Notes: generated from the sequence alone by a model not told the origin. 64,000 bases of DNA from Aureobasidium sp. EXF-3400 (GCA_024195585.1 SWBL01000102.1:1-64000); one strand, 5' to 3'. Shown: positions 1 to 12,524, numbered from the stretch's first letter. Numbers and translations are program-made.

Positions 1-82
1 AGGGAATCGAACCCTGGTCTCCCGCGCTTGACGAGATTTTACTCTTGACAAGCGGAAATCATGACCACTAGACCAATGAAGA
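1..82 (-). tRNA. tRNA-Asp(GTC), intron-containing, 3' end cut by window edge
   Basis: On the minus strand, the T-arm motif GGTTCGATTCCC lies at the window edge and a D-arm of the GGTCTAGTGG type lies near position 70. The anticodon stem TCCGC/GCGGG closes if a 19-nt intron is removed one base after a GTC anticodon, the usual position for nuclear tRNA introns. The 5' acceptor strand would start near 82. The 3' acceptor and the last base of the T stem are outside the window. Identity as Asp rests on the GTC placed between T33 and A37; the intron limits could shift by a base or two. Confidence 0.72.
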
Positions 83-688
83 TGAACCAGCTATGCTGGA
101 ATTGGTGTCACATGATGAGAAGTGCCTACGTCTTTACATTCATATTCTTCCAACAAAGAAATATCGCTGATCTTCGCCTGGCCTTGCTGGCCTCCACATG
201 TAAAACCGATATCGCCGAGCCGACAAGAGGAAGAAGATCTAGGCCGGCGGACGCCGCCGATACCTCACAGAAAACATGACCGACAGATATTCGAACGATT
301 ACTTGAGAGGCCAGCTTGGAGCCTTGACAAGCGTTACTCGGAACCGCGAATTGCCGTATCTTTGTGACACAGATGCACGGCTGGGGTCATTCGGCGATGC
401 AGTGTTTTGATGGGTCGCGAGAGTCAGGGACCGTTTCTGTGCCCCGCGTTATTTGATACGCAGAAAGATGGACGGCGGCGGCGGCCACTGATAAGACACA
501 GATGGGTAATCCCATATACTCCCAAATGCCTTCCTGTTTGATCACTTGACTCCTTCCCTCTTGAAGAGATGCTTTTGAAGCCAGCTTTCTAGGAACTTTA
601 TTCAATTCGCCACGCGTTCTCCATTCCTCCCCTACCTCTGCTGGTCTATACATGAACTAAGACTAGGACCAAGCTGTTATTGTCCAAT
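83..688. promoter_or_regulatory. Intergenic region and likely promoter of xanthine dehydrogenase
   Basis: No gene is supported in this stretch; the short open frames lack a splice-consistent extension or family match. A GATA-type motif, TGATAA, lies at 489-494, about 195 bp upstream of the xanthine dehydrogenase ATG. In Aspergillus, xanthine dehydrogenase is under the GATA factor AreA and the pathway factor UaY. No clear UaY-type TCGG-N6-CCGA palindrome was found. That the site acts here is inference. Confidence 0.4.
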
Positions 689-3600
689 ATGGCACCTGGA
701 TTGGTCGACCCTGAGCCTGCCGTCTCGCAGTCGGCAGTGCGTACCCTCTCGTCCATCACCGAGGAATACGACGACACACTGAGGTTCTACCTGAATGGCA
801 CAAAGGTTGTCCTCGACACAGCGGACCCTGAAGTCACGTTGCTCGAGTACCTTCGTGGTATTGGCTTGACAGGAACAAAGCTCGGTTGCGCCGAGGGAGG
901 CTGCGGTGCATGCACAGTCGTCGTGTCACAGCTCAACCCAACGACAAAGAAGATATACCATGCCTCGGTCAATGCATGTCTGGCTTCTCTGGTCAGCGTT
1001 GACGGAAAGCATGTCATTACAGTCGAGGGTATTGGCAGTGTCAAGAACCCGCATCCCGTGCAAGAGAGAATAGCCAAAGGAAACGGTAGTCAGTGCGGTT
1101 TCTGCACGCCTGGCATAGTTATGGTACAAGCTCCTTCGTTCTGCTCGGCCTAGAAATACTAATGTATCTCCAGAGTCTTTACGCCCTATTACGAAACACG
1201 CCCGAACCGACAGAACACGAGATCGAGGAAGGATGCGACGGCAACCTCTGTAGATGCACAGGATACAGGCCCATCCTCGACGCCGCTCAGACTTTCAAAA
1301 AGTCGTCCTCGAATGGAGGTGCCTGCTGCAAAGACGATACCTCAGCTGTTTCCACTGAAGGAGGATGCTGCAAGACAAACGGCAATGCCACCAAAATCAC
1401 ACCTCCTTCGAAGGGATGCGGAAGAGTAGGAGGATGCTGTCAGGACGGCAAAGAATTCGTTGATGATCAACCCATCAAGCGTTTCACGCCTCCTGGCTTC
1501 ATCGAGTACAACCCAGACACACAACTCATCTTCCCTCCGGCGCTGAAGAAACATGAGCTCAAGCCATTGGCCTTTGGCAACAAGAAAAAGAAGTGGTTCA
1601 GACCAGTCACACTACAACAGTTGCTCGAGATTAAGAGCGTATACCCTTCAGCCAAGATCATCGGTGGTTCATCAGAAACACAGATCGAGGTCAAATTCAA
1701 GGGCATGCAATATACTGCCTCGGTGTTCGTTGGCGATATTGCAGAGTTGCGTCAATACGAATTCCACGACGACTATCTGGAGATTGGCGGCAATGTTGTC
1801 TTGACCGACCTTGAGCAGATTGCTCGCGACGCAATCGAGAAGTATGGACCCACCAAGGGGCAACCATTCAAAGCTATTCTCAAGCAACTCAAGTACTTTG
1901 CCGGACGTCAGATCAGAAACGTCGGTACACCAGCCGGAAATCTGGCTACCGCTTCACCCATCTCTGATTTGAACCCTGTGTTCATGGCCACAAATGCCAT
2001 CATTGTTGCGAAATCACTTGAGCAGACCACCGAGATCCCTATGTCCGACTTCTTCAAGGCATACAGATTGACCGCTCTGCCTCCGGATGCCATCATTGCA
2101 AGCATCAGGATCCCTGTCTTCAAGGAGAAGAACGAGCACATGCGCGCATACAAGGTGTCGAAGAGAAAGGACGACGATATTGCCATTGTTAACGCCGCTC
2201 TTCGCGTGATTCTGAGCGACTCGAACGATGTCGAGGACTGCAGTCTGGTCTATGGTGGCATGGCTCCTGTTACCATCTCCGCCAAGGAGGCAGTGAAGGC
2301 CCTCACTGGCAAGAAGTTTACAGACCCAAAGACTCTGGAAGCCGTTATGAATGCATTGGAGAAGGACTTCGATCTGAGGTTTGGTGTGCCTGGTGGTATG
2401 GCGACTTACCGCAAGTCTCTGGCACTTGGTTTCTTCTACCGCTTCTATCACGAGATCTTGTCTGAGCTTCCCGTCACAAACGCAAACATTGACCACGATG
2501 CTCTCGGTGAGATTGAGCGTATCATCTCCTTTGGCAAGAAGGATCACAAGGCTGGAGAAGCCTATGAACAGAAGATTCTTGGTAAGGAGCAGCCACATGT
2601 GGCGGCTCTGAAGCAAAGTACTGGAGAGGCACAGTACACGGATGATATTCCCGTACAGAAGAACGAACTTTACGGATACATGGTCTTGTCGACCAAAGCA
2701 CATGCTAAGATCACTGGTGTGGACTACGAGGCTGCGCTGGAAATCCCCGGTGTAATCGATTGGGTTGACCACAGGGATCTACCTAACCCTGAAGCCAATT
2801 GGTGGGGTGCACCGACTTGCGATGAAACCTTCTTCGCTGTCGACGAAGTCTTCTGCGCTGGTCAGCCAATTGGTATGATTCTGGCCAATTCTTCTAAGCT
2901 TGCCGAAGCTGGTGCTCGTGCAGTCAAGGTCGATTACGAGGAACTGCCAGCCATCTTCACAATCGAGGAGGCTATTCTTAAGGAGAGCTACTTCAACCAC
3001 TACAGATACATTCAGAACGGTGATGTGGATAAGGCCTTTGCCGAGGCTGATCACGTCTTCACTGGTGTTGCTCGTATGGGCGGTCAGGAGCATTTCTACT
3101 TGGAGACCAACGCCTGTGTCGCTGTTCCCAAGCCTGAAGACGGCGAGATGGAGATTTTCAGCAGCACACAAAACCCTTCTGAGACACAGACATATGTTGC
3201 TCAGGTGACCGGAGTCGCCGCCAACAAGGTTGTCTGTCGTGTGAAGCGACTTGGTGGTGGCTTTGGTGGCAAGGAAACCCGTTCCATCCAACTTGCAGGT
3301 ATCGTTGCTACAGCTGCCAAGAAGGTTGGTCGTCCAGTCCGCTGTATGCTCAACCGTGATGAGGATATCTTGACTTCAGGTCAAAGACATCCCTTCCTTG
3401 CTCGCTGGAAGGTTGCAGTAAACAAAGACGGCAAGCTCCAAGGTCTGGACGCAGACGTGTTCAACAACGGTGGTTGGAGTCAGGATCTGAGTGGTGCAGT
3501 CGTCGATCGTGCTCTCTCTCACATCGACAATGTCTACAAGATCCCCAACGTATTCGTCCGTGGTCGCGTTGCCAAAACCAACACAGTGTCAAACACTGCC

Positions 3601-4872
3601 TTCCGTGGATTCGGTGGTCCTCAAGGTATGTTCATCACTGAGACTTTCATGTCAGAAATCGCAGACAAACTCAACATGGATGTGGACGATCTTCGCGAGA
3701 TCAACTTGTACCAGCCTGGCGATAAGACACATTTCCTCCAGACACTCGAGGACTACTATGTGCCTTTGATGTACAAGCAGGTCAAGGAAGAATCCAACTA
3801 CGTCGAGAGGAAGAAGGAAATTGCCGCTTACAACGAAAAGAGCAAGTACTTCAAGCGGGGTATCTCGATGATTCCTACCAAATTCGGTATCTCGTTCACC
3901 GCGCTTTTCCTGAACCAGGCAGGTGCGTTGGTGCACATCTACCACGATGGCTCCGTCCTCGTTGCGCACGGAGGAACAGAAATGGGTCAAGGTCTCAACA
4001 CAAAGATGATTTCCATCGCTGCCGAAGACCTCGGCGTCGCCATGGAAGATGTCTTCATCTCTGAGACCGCAACCAACACAGTTCCCAACACATCATCGAC
4101 CGCCGCCTCAGCATCCTCCGATCTCAACGGCTATGCCATCCACAACGCTTGCGCACAATTGAACGAGCGTCTTGCACCTTACCGAGAGAAACTCGGTCCC
4201 AAAGCCACAATGAAAGAGCTCGCCCATGCCGCTTACTTTAACCGCGTCAACCTTTCCGCCCAAGGCCACTACAAAACACCAGATATCGGCTACGTCTGGG
4301 GTCCCAACACTGGTCAAATGTTCTTCTATTTCACCCAAGGTGTTGCCGCCGCCGAAGTCGAAATCGACACGCTGACCGGCGAATGGACATGTCGTCGCGC
4401 CGACATCAAGATGGATGTAGGTCGCAGCATCAACCCAGCCATCGATTACGGACAAATCGAAGGTGCTTTCGTCCAAGGCATGGGTCTTTTCACCATGGAA
4501 GAATCACTTTGGCACCGCAGCAGCGGTCAACTCTTCACCCGTGGCCCTGGCAGCTACAAGATTCCTGGTTTCAGAGACATTCCTCAAGAATTCAATGTTA
4601 GTCTTCTCAAAGATGTGAACTGGGAGAACTTGCGCACGATCCAGAGGTCTAGGGGTGTTGGTGAACCACCACTGTTTATGGGCTCTGCGGTATTCTTTGC
4701 CATCAGAGATGCGTTGAAGGCGGCTAGAAAGCAGTGGGGTGAAGAGGAAGTGTTGGAGTTGCATTCGCCGGCTACGGTGGAGAGGATTAGATTGAGTTGT
4801 GCAGATCCTATTGTCAAGAGGAGTATGGTTTTGCCGCAGGAGGGTGAGAAGAGTTTCTTCTTGAGCATTTAG
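689..4872 (+). CDS. hxA: Xanthine dehydrogenase (purine hydroxylase I)
   Basis: This molybdo-flavoenzyme oxidises hypoxanthine and xanthine to urate with NAD+ in purine catabolism. Exons are 689-1123 and 1174-4872, with a 50-nt phase-0 intron that restores the family sequence across [12 protein letters not shown]; the product is 1377 aa, close to fungal orthologues. The N-terminal ferredoxin-like 2Fe-2S domain has C67, C72 and C75; the second 2Fe-2S domain has C136, C139, C171 and C173. A FAD domain follows (about 250-470), then the molybdenum domains (about 620-1330). Substrate-site motifs are present: [19 protein letters not shown] with the purine-selecting Glu, VVDRALSH with the Arg, [18 protein letters not shown] and the catalytic Glu in GVGEPPLF. 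This Glu/Arg pair favours xanthine dehydrogenase over aldehyde oxidase. The linker after the second cluster (residues 189-238) is unusually Cys-rich. The start is the first ATG, 12 codons from the conserved fold's acidic lead-in. Confidence 0.96.
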
Positions 4873-5284
4873 GTGCGGTGGCTTTTCTGCCTGGATAGGG
4901 AGGGGAGATTCTGGTGTGTGGCGTTACTTCTTCTTCACTGCATAGTACTGGAATATTATACGCGAATGTGTTGCGATCGTTCATCCTCAACTCTTCCTGC
5001 CTAGCTTTGCTTTGTTCTACTCATTGCGAAAGAACTTTCGAGGTTGATCGTTCCTTCCGAGTCTCTAAACGCCGCTAGTATCGCAAAGCGACTCTTGCGG
5101 AAAGGACGAAGGGCAGCGATAATCTCACCGAACGAGTAAGTAGAAGACGAAAGAGAGCTAAAAGGCAGAAGGATGAGAAAGCTTTTATTTGTGATAAACA
5201 TTAAACATGAATGAAGGTGATGGTATCTAGCTTTGCGAGAAATAGAAAAGACGAAGAGAAGATCTATCTAAACAAATACAAGAA
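4873..5284. other. Convergent intergenic region
   Basis: This 412-bp stretch holds the 3' ends of xanthine dehydrogenase (+) and the Thr/Val-repeat protein gene (-). No coding frame, RNA gene or repeat was recognised. Confidence 0.5.
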
Positions 5285-7125
5285 CTAATACCCAGCATGT
5301 GTGCCATTGGAAAAGCCGTATGTAAGTCTCTGCCCTCGAGTGGGAGGATACTCGTGACTGCCCTCCTCCGCCAAGGCTCTCTTGGAATTACTCGTTGCAG
5401 CTGCCGCAGCAGCATCGGAGTACAAGCCCGAAGTGTAGCCATAAGCAATGCTAACAGCAGGGTTTGCGACAGAGTAGTAACCAGAGGTATCAGTCTCACT
5501 CTGATCGGAGAAGTACTGCACACACTGCCAGAAACCGGCACCGGCGTCGCCAGCAAGTCCGCCGTTACCGTTGCTGATGAAGTGCAAGTCGAAGGAGAGG
5601 TACTGATTAGGGTCGTCGAAGCGGTAGAAGGCATCCTCGGCACATTGCTGGACAGCTTCATCGGGAGTAAGCACCTCGGTGAAGTTTGTGACTACCGGAG
5701 GGAAGTTGTCCGAGTAGTAGGCGTTTCCAGGGTTGTTCATGTCCTCGGTGTAACCGCAGCCTCTATAGAAACGTTCATATGTGGTGTCACCGACGACGAC
5801 GGCGGCCGAGGGGGTAGAGGTGGGTTGAAGAGAGCAGGTCGCTCTGGGATCGTAGGTCGATGATGCGGCTGTGTTGGATGCTGAGGAAGCTGCTACACTA
5901 GTGGCGGCACTCGAGGCGACTGGAACGGCCTTCGTATTTGAGACCACAGCAGATTGTTTGCTAGGCTCCACGTTCGACCCTGAGCTCGGGCTGATGGTGA
6001 CGAACTTAGTTACAGTAGTTGTAGCAGTAGTCTGAGCGCCGGTAGTCTTCACACTAGTCACGGTCTTGATGGAAGCACTCTGAGCAACACTCGATGCTTT
6101 AGCAGTGCTCGAAACTTTAGCTGTCACCGTGGTTTGAGCAATAGTAACAGTCTTCTGAGAAGAGTTGACCGTCTTGAAGCTGGTCACGGTTCTGACAGAC
6201 CGGCTTGATGCCATCGAAGCACCAGATGCCTTAACAGTGACAGTGGTCTTGGCAACAGTGACAGTCTTCTGAGGAGAACCGATTGCGCTCAGGGTTGTGG
6301 TCTTGAACACGGTGGTTGGTTTGGCGTTCTGGTTGTTTGCCGTAATGGTTGTTTTGGCGATGGTCAAGGTCGACTTCTGAACAACGGTTTTGGCAACAGT
6401 GATCGTCGAGGTCTTCGCCGGGGCAGTGGGCTTGAGGGTGATTGTAGTTTTGGCGATGGTCGAAGTGGGGTTACCATTGACAGTGACTGTGGTCTTTGCG
6501 ATGGTGACCTTCTGAGTGACGGTTGTCTTAGCAATCGTCTTTGTAGATTGAGCACCATTTGCAGCGCCAGCGCCGGAGTTTGAAGCCTTGACAGTCACAG
6601 TCTTGGCCACAGTGCGCTTTTCGGTGACTGTAGCGATGCGGGTGGTGAGAATAGGAACAGATGTAGTGACTGTCGAGTACTGAACAATAGTTCTGGTAAC
6701 AGCCTTGAATGTCGAGATTGGTGTCCAGTCAACGCCAACTCTTGCTGCGGGCTGGAACTTGCCAGCAATGATGCATTGGCAAACGTCGTAAACTTGTTGT
6801 GCGGTCAGACCAGGGGCCGGGCTTTGGTTGCGAGAGCTATGCCATGTTAGCCTAGGTCGACCGTGGTTTGGGAAGAAAGAAGACGGCTTACTTTGAAATG
6901 TAGAATTGACAGAAAGGAACGCCGTATTTGACATCGTCGTTGAAGATCTCCAGATGAGACACAACGCAAGCTGCAGGTGGAATGAGTACCTTGAAGCCTA
7001 CTGATGAGTTGGGATAACGTACATGTTGCTCTCGTCTCGAGGCTTTCTCTTTCAGTGTTGGATAGGGGTGATGCAATAGTGAATGACGACAGCAAAGCGG
7101 CTGTGAATATTGAGAGGAACCTCAT
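5285..7125 (-). CDS. Secreted protein with Thr/Val/Lys tandem repeats, function unknown
   Basis: Minus-strand exons are 7023-7125, 6892-6970 and 5285-6836 (introns of 52 and 55 nt); the product is 577 aa. The N-terminus (MRFLSIFTAALLSSF, then an Ala-Ser end) is a signal peptide. A short Cys-containing domain follows, with FCQFYIS after the second exon and a CQC pair, resembling N-terminal modules of fungal secreted proteins. The middle, about residues 100-330, is made of degenerate repeats around AKTTVTVK and KTVT, extremely rich in Thr, Val and Lys. The C-terminal part has conserved-looking Cys (RGCGYTEDM, QQCAEDAFY, GFWQCVQYF) and a Lys-Arg near the end that could be a Kex2 site. A cell-wall or extracellular role is inferred from the signal peptide and repeats. 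No GPI tail is evident. No enzyme family was recognised. Confidence 0.8.
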
Positions 7126-9070
7126 GATGTTCTCTTCAGGCTACCAGAGCCCAAGGTCGGATATAAAAAGAGTGTAGTTTGAAGACGTCGAGATAAGCGA
7201 CCTGACCTTTACTTCGCTGGCCTGATATCCAAGGGAGTCGTGTATAGTATCTGCTCAAGTAAGATGGCAGTGAGGGGCTTTTCTATCAAACCGGTGCCTT
7301 CCACGACCACCGCCCATCGTGCAAGCAGGTTTACTTGATAGCGCGACGTTTGCACTATAGCGATGTAATCAACGTATGTACTCACTGTGGCATCGCAAGT
7401 GGGTCACGGCAATCAATAACCTTCAACGGTCGTGAAGCGCTTGTGTGCCGAGCAAGGGCAGAGCACAAGTGCTTGCAACGTTGACGACTAGGAGGGCCTT
7501 TTCTTCAAGAAGAGAAACAAGATTGAGAAACATTGTGCAGCGGCTAAGGTGGAGGCAGAGACATGACGGTCTGGCGACAACGGCTCTATCTCTATACATG
7601 TTCTACCGAGTCAGTAAGGATAGACTTGCCGTAGTACGAATCAAGGCTGCACGTCGTGGTCGCGCCTGCGTGGTAGACAGTGGATGTGACTACTCGCAGT
7701 GTAGTCAAAATGCAAACGATCGAGGTAATTGCGAGTCACCATGAAACTTACAGTATTGGTGTGATGGACAAGGAGGCAGGCACGTTACAAAGGACTTTCT
7801 CGGTCGGTGTTGGGTGGGGGTAAGTCCGACATGATCCGTATCGAAGCCCCCAGCTCTGTGGAGCCACGACTGTATGAAACTCGATATCACATCACAAAGA
7901 GACCAGGTTGTTGCGGCGGGTTATCGACAGAGCATTATTCTCGACCTCTGACGGTATTTCTCGACCTTTGACGGTATTGGTCGACCACTCACCAAATTAC
8001 GGTGTTGTTATGATACTTTCGATGTTCTGTGTGCAGTGGGAGCTTCTTCACCGCAGCCCTGCATATTGACCTCTTTTCCTTGCCCATGCTCATCCAACCT
8101 CTTCTCACCAGCCTCTTTTTTGTTTCTCACAACACGGGGACTCTCGCACCCGGAATTTGATGTCCTTCCGCGTTGGTCTGGACTCTTGGGGATTGTCATT
8201 TTCCAGAAGGATTCGTCGTTCGAAGCCGTTTATTTTTAATAGCTTCAGCGTTTACCAGCATTAACGGCCTGGGCTCTCCTCCTTCTGTCAACATATCAGC
8301 ATCTGGTTTGCCACGGAATCGCTACGTACCTATGGTTTGGCTGATCTGATTACCTCACTCCCTCGTGGCAGTGGCTGACTTCATCTGTACGGCAACTAAT
8401 CTCTCACGAACTGTTGCACCAATACCTACGCGTGGCCCTTGCTATGATAGAAAGGTGATTGCGATAGAAGATTTTATTCAACTGGTCCGCATGAACAACA
8501 ACTAGCTCTCCAGAAGAGCCCTTTTAGTGGCCCACAATTTAGGTTAAACGTATACTTCTGTGGAAATGTATCACGATCAAGGATGCTATTGCTGGAATCA
8601 TCTTCATGACTCGATACCTGGCAGTTTGAGAAAAGAGTTTCAATTTCTCTGCCACCTCCCCTCTTGGGCATGAGTGTGATGATGGCAATCTGCCTTTCCG
8701 TGTGCTCGGAGGCTCTAGGCCCGACAAAGTCACCACAAGACCGGATCGGCTTGCATAGGAGGCGCACTTAAGAACTTCGAGAGACATGACATGTTGCCAG
8801 CCTTGTCAGATGTCTCGTCCTTCCGAGACAAGGAACCACGACCTTATGACAACCCCAACGGTTGATGTCTATAAGCAGACATACCAAGTTGGGACTCTCG
8901 TACGAAAGAACGTCTTTGCAATCTTGACAATACTTGGACAGCTTATTGACTACTCAACAAGCCATGTCGGTCGCCCAGATCTCTAGAGCCCGATCGCGAT
9001 GCCGTATGCCGTACCTGAATTCCTCCTTGGGCATCTACTCAACAACATATTTCCTGGGTACCAAGCAAGA
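7126..9070. other. Gene-poor 1.9-kb intergenic region
   Basis: No coding model could be supported. Open frames on both strands are short and do not join across plausible splice sites into a recognisable protein. The only structure noted is a short 20-bp tandem repeat at 7941-7986, listed separately. The left end should contain the promoter of the repeat protein gene ending at 7125. Confidence 0.4.
7941..7986. repeat. 20-bp tandem repeat, about 2.3 copies
   Basis: Units at 7941-7960 and 7961-7980 both begin TCGACC, contain TGACGGTATT and differ at three positions. A third partial unit TCGACC follows at 7981-7986. Function is unknown; it is simple local duplication unless conserved elsewhere. 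Confidence 0.75.
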
Positions 9071-9577
9071 TCACGCCTTAATATTCACAGATTTCAAGAC
9101 TCCAACGAGAATGCATCCCCAACTGAGCATATCCACAGTGAGGGATCGAAAACGATGGACCCGAAGCCACGCATCAAGCACCTTGACACTGTTTCCCTTT
9201 GTCTCGTTGTTGATGATGGTTGTAAACTTCCAGGCAACCGCAGGTACGAATGCGAAGTGAGCAGCACTGAGAATCGCTCCTGCAGCATACCATCTAGCCG
9301 AATTTGACGCAACAAGGATCTGTCGGTGATAGTAGAGGTTTGCACTTGCTGTCAGAATGGTTGTTGTATAGGTTGCAACAAGCTGACCAGTGTATCCATA
9401 GAACCAGTCTTCGATGTAAGTCGGCAGTAGCGGATTGCTCTTCTCTCGATTTCTCGGCCGAGCAAAGATACTGATGAAGACATTTTGTGCCCAGCAGTAC
9501 GATAGTGATGCAGAAGAGGTGATGAGTGGAGCAACTCGTAACAGAACCATAGGGTCGAAAAATTGACCTGAGGCCAT
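9071..9577 (-). CDS. Small integral membrane protein, DUF1772-like
   Basis: This intronless 168-aa frame has about four hydrophobic segments: residues near 10-35, 60-80, 95-120 and 145-165. The C-terminal pattern (VHRFRSLTVDMLSW, then a glycine/valine-rich helix) resembles the last helix of fungal DUF1772/anthrone-oxygenase-like membrane proteins. That family contains both uncharacterised proteins and small oxygenase helpers of polyketide pathways. No polyketide synthase is nearby, so no pathway role is proposed. The family assignment is from sequence pattern only. The start is the first ATG of the frame and precedes the first hydrophobic helix. It is transcribed away from the MFS transporter gene 587 bp upstream. 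Confidence 0.6.
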   Translation of the reverse strand: MASGQFFDPMVLLRVAPLITSSASLSYCWAQNVFISIFARPRNREKSNPLLPTYIEDWFYGYTGQLVATYTTTILTASANLYYHRQILVASNSARWYAAGAILSAAHFAFVPAVAWKFTTIINNETKGNSVKVLDAWLRVHRFRSLTVDMLSWGCILVGVLKSVNIKA

Positions 9578-10164
9578 ATTGATCCGTCTCTAGAGCGAGT
9601 CACAAACGACAAACACCCATTGATCGAGGTGGTTGTTCTCTGGCTTCGATATGCTGAGGATATATCCTGCTTTTGTCTTATCATCCAATGCTAACATCGC
9701 GTGATTATGGGGCTGCCCTGTAGGATCACACTTGTGCCGCATGCTTGCCGTCGAGTCAACATTTGGTTCCGTTCAGGTGCACGACTGCTGTGTTTGATCT
9801 GTTCTTGCTTGCAGTGATCCGTTTCAGAACGAAAATATTGAAGTTGTTTGTTTGCTGGTGAACAGAAAGTACCTGGTATATCTGTACTCTGACCCTCAAG
9901 AGGCGGTGAAGCTCAGACCCCTCATCTCGACCGGGCCGATATCCGACGGCTAATATCTCTTGGCCTATCACTCTCCTTTTCGCATCGCAGTGGAGCCTTG
10001 TGACTGTACATGGTAAGAGGTCTCTTGCACCATAACCTTTGATGGTCGCGTGCAATCTGACTTTCTTGGTTTGTTCTTTGCACGGCAACAGAAGTGGCAC
10101 CGCTTCTCTATTTCCTCGAATTTTCCAACCTCTGCAGTAGTGTCAACCTCAAACAGCAGTAAAC
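9578..10164. promoter_or_regulatory. Divergent intergenic region
   Basis: This 587-bp stretch lies between two divergently transcribed genes, for the DUF1772-like protein (-) and the MFS transporter (+). It should contain both promoters. The last 100 bp before the transporter ATG are rich in CT and CAA runs, as in fungal 5' leaders. No specific operator was recognised. Confidence 0.4.
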
Positions 10165-12199
10165 ATGGCATCGAACAAGAACCAACCCGAGCGCCGTCTG
10201 CCGGTGCAGCAGATGTGCGTACTGGTAAGTAAGCGTTGTACGGAACATTTGATCTCATACACTCTCGGATACATATGACTGACTTTGATTCCGCAGGCAC
10301 TATGCCGTATATCAGAGCCGATCGCATTCACATCGGTCTTCCCCTACCTACCAGAGATGATTGAGAGTCTGGGTGTACCGGAAACCGAGGTAGCAAGATG
10401 GGCAGGAATCTGTACTTCCATGTTTCCTCTAGCTCAATTTTTGACCGCTGTGTCATGGGGACGTGCTAGCGATCGCTACGGCAGAAAACCAGTCATCTTG
10501 TTCTCCTTGACTTGCACCATGATCACGTCTCTTCTCTGGGGGTTCTCCAGTAGTCTGGGTATGGCCATCGCTGTTCGAATACTTGCCGGAGCTGCTAATG
10601 GCACGGTTGGAATAATTCGGACTGCCGTGGCGGAAATGGTACCTTGGAAAGAGCTCCAACCTCGTGCGTTCAGCGTTATGCCGCTAGTCTGGAACATTGG
10701 CTCCATATTTGGCCCATCGATTGGCGGAGCTCTTGCGAATCCATATCATGTCAAACCTGGTCAGCCTCTGTCGGACAGCCCTGCATTTTTCGAGAGGTTT
10801 CCATATGCGCTGCCGAATATGCTTGCTGTAATCCTTTTTGTTATAGGTATCACGATCGGGTCATTGTTCCTGGAGGTAAATACATGACATTACATTCTAC
10901 CTTCGATTGCTGACCTATGTAGGAAACGCTGGCGGCGAAAAAAAATCGTCGCGATTACGGACTTGAGTTTGGATTGAAACTCAAGTATTACACAAAGCAG
11001 GCGATCAGGAAGACTAACCGAACATTTACTCGTGCCAATGGTCAAGACGATACGGAAAGAGAGCCACTTCTCAAACCACAGTTCGCACCTTCCTCGGGTT
11101 CTGACGAAGAGTCTACAGCCAACGCAATGCCAGCGAAGCCAGCGCTTCCTCCACCCAGCTTCCGCGAAGTACTCCACTACCAGACCATCATCAATTTGGT
11201 CGTCTATACTCTCCTCGCTCTTCACAACATTGCTTTCGATCAACTCATACCCATCTTCATGCACCACCCCGTGAATTCTGATTTCCAGCCTCCTCTGAAG
11301 TTTGCTGGTGGATTTGGACTCGACTCTGGCCGCATTGGATTCATCTTCACGCTCTACGGTATCTCCGGAATGCTCGTTCAATTCCTTGTCTTCCCGCCTG
11401 TTGCGCGCAAGTATGGTGTAGTCAAGTGCTTACGAGTTTGCGCTATCTGCATGCCAATCATCTACTTCCTTGTCCCTTTTGCTGCTCTCTTGCCGGACAG
11501 AAGTAGTCAAGAGGCAGCTATCGTTGTGTTGATGATTGTTAAAGGATGCTGTATGTTGCTCTGCACTTTTCGCTTTTACAGTCCTCTAATTCGCTTCCAG
11601 TCTCAACTTTCGCTTTTCCATGTTCGACCATTCTCTTGACAAACTCAGCCAGCAGTCTCCGTATTCTCGGCACTCTCAACGGTATTGCCACAAGTGTTGG
11701 TGCAATTGGAAGAGCACTCGGTCCCGCAATCGGTGGTTCTACGTTCACATACGGTGTCAAGATTGGTTATATAATTCTACCATGGTGGACACTGTCAATT
11801 ATCGCAACACTTGCAGCCATCCCCTCATTCTGGGTCGTTGAAGGCGAAGGATTTGGCGGTGATACAGACAATGTTGAGGACGATGAAGACAGCATCGTTC
11901 AGGAGAACGATCAAGAAACAGAGTACGGCAATCCCGGTCCTCTGCTCAGCCGTACCGACACTATATCTTCGGATGTTATCTCTGAGGACGAGCGCGAATA
12001 TGACTCCGATGATACTGCTCGTGATGTCACGAGGTCTCCACAGATCAGTAATAGACGCGCATCTGGCAGTCACGGCCTGTCGCGTCGTTCTTCAAGAAAA
12101 ATGTCTGCTCCGATTGGCATGGAGAATCGTACGATCTCGAGAAAATACAGCAGCAACCTAGGGCAGAGTTTCGGTAGCGCTGGCAGCTATGTCCCTTAG
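10165..12199 (+). CDS. Major facilitator superfamily transporter (ZIFL1/DHA-like)
   Basis: Four exons, 10165-10224, 10297-10875, 10923-11550 and 11601-12199, give a 621-aa protein; introns are 72, 47 and 50 nt with GT-AG ends. The first splice restores MCVL/ALCRISEPIAF and the third restores STFAFPCSTILLTNSA, both characteristic of the fungal ZIFL1-like MFS group. The MFS signature GRASDRYGRKP is at residues 75-85, between helices 2 and 3. About 12 membrane segments are expected. A hydrophilic loop with an acidic stretch separates the two halves, and the C-terminal 130 residues are a cytosolic acidic and Ser/Arg-rich tail. This group in fungi and plants includes multidrug and zinc- or organic-acid-linked proton antiporters. 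The substrate here cannot be told from sequence. The start fits: the short first exon encodes a charged cytosolic N-terminus. Confidence 0.9.
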
Positions 12200-12524
12200 T
12201 TCTGCTCATGTTGATGGAAAACTGGGCAGCCTTGGAAAAGGGTAGATTGGAAGCTATCACACAAGTCTATCTATTGAGGCTTCTGATGGATACTGCTTGG
12301 TTGAGGATTGAGTTTGTTTGTTTTGGCAGGACATTTGTCTACATTTTCGGATTTGATATCCTTCTTGCATTCATCGGCACACCGGGGTCTGGTCGACATA
12401 ATACTTCAAGGCACTCTTTTTTGATGCATGCTCCCCCACTTCATTTTCTCGCGTAGTAATCTTGCATGGTATCCAGAAGCTGACATAATGATGACAGTGG
12501 AGGGGATGATGAAGAGCCACTTTC

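Noticed and set aside
680..688. A TTG start nine bases upstream of the xanthine dehydrogenase ATG.
   Set aside because: Nuclear genes use ATG; the ATG at 689 is adjacent and fits the family.
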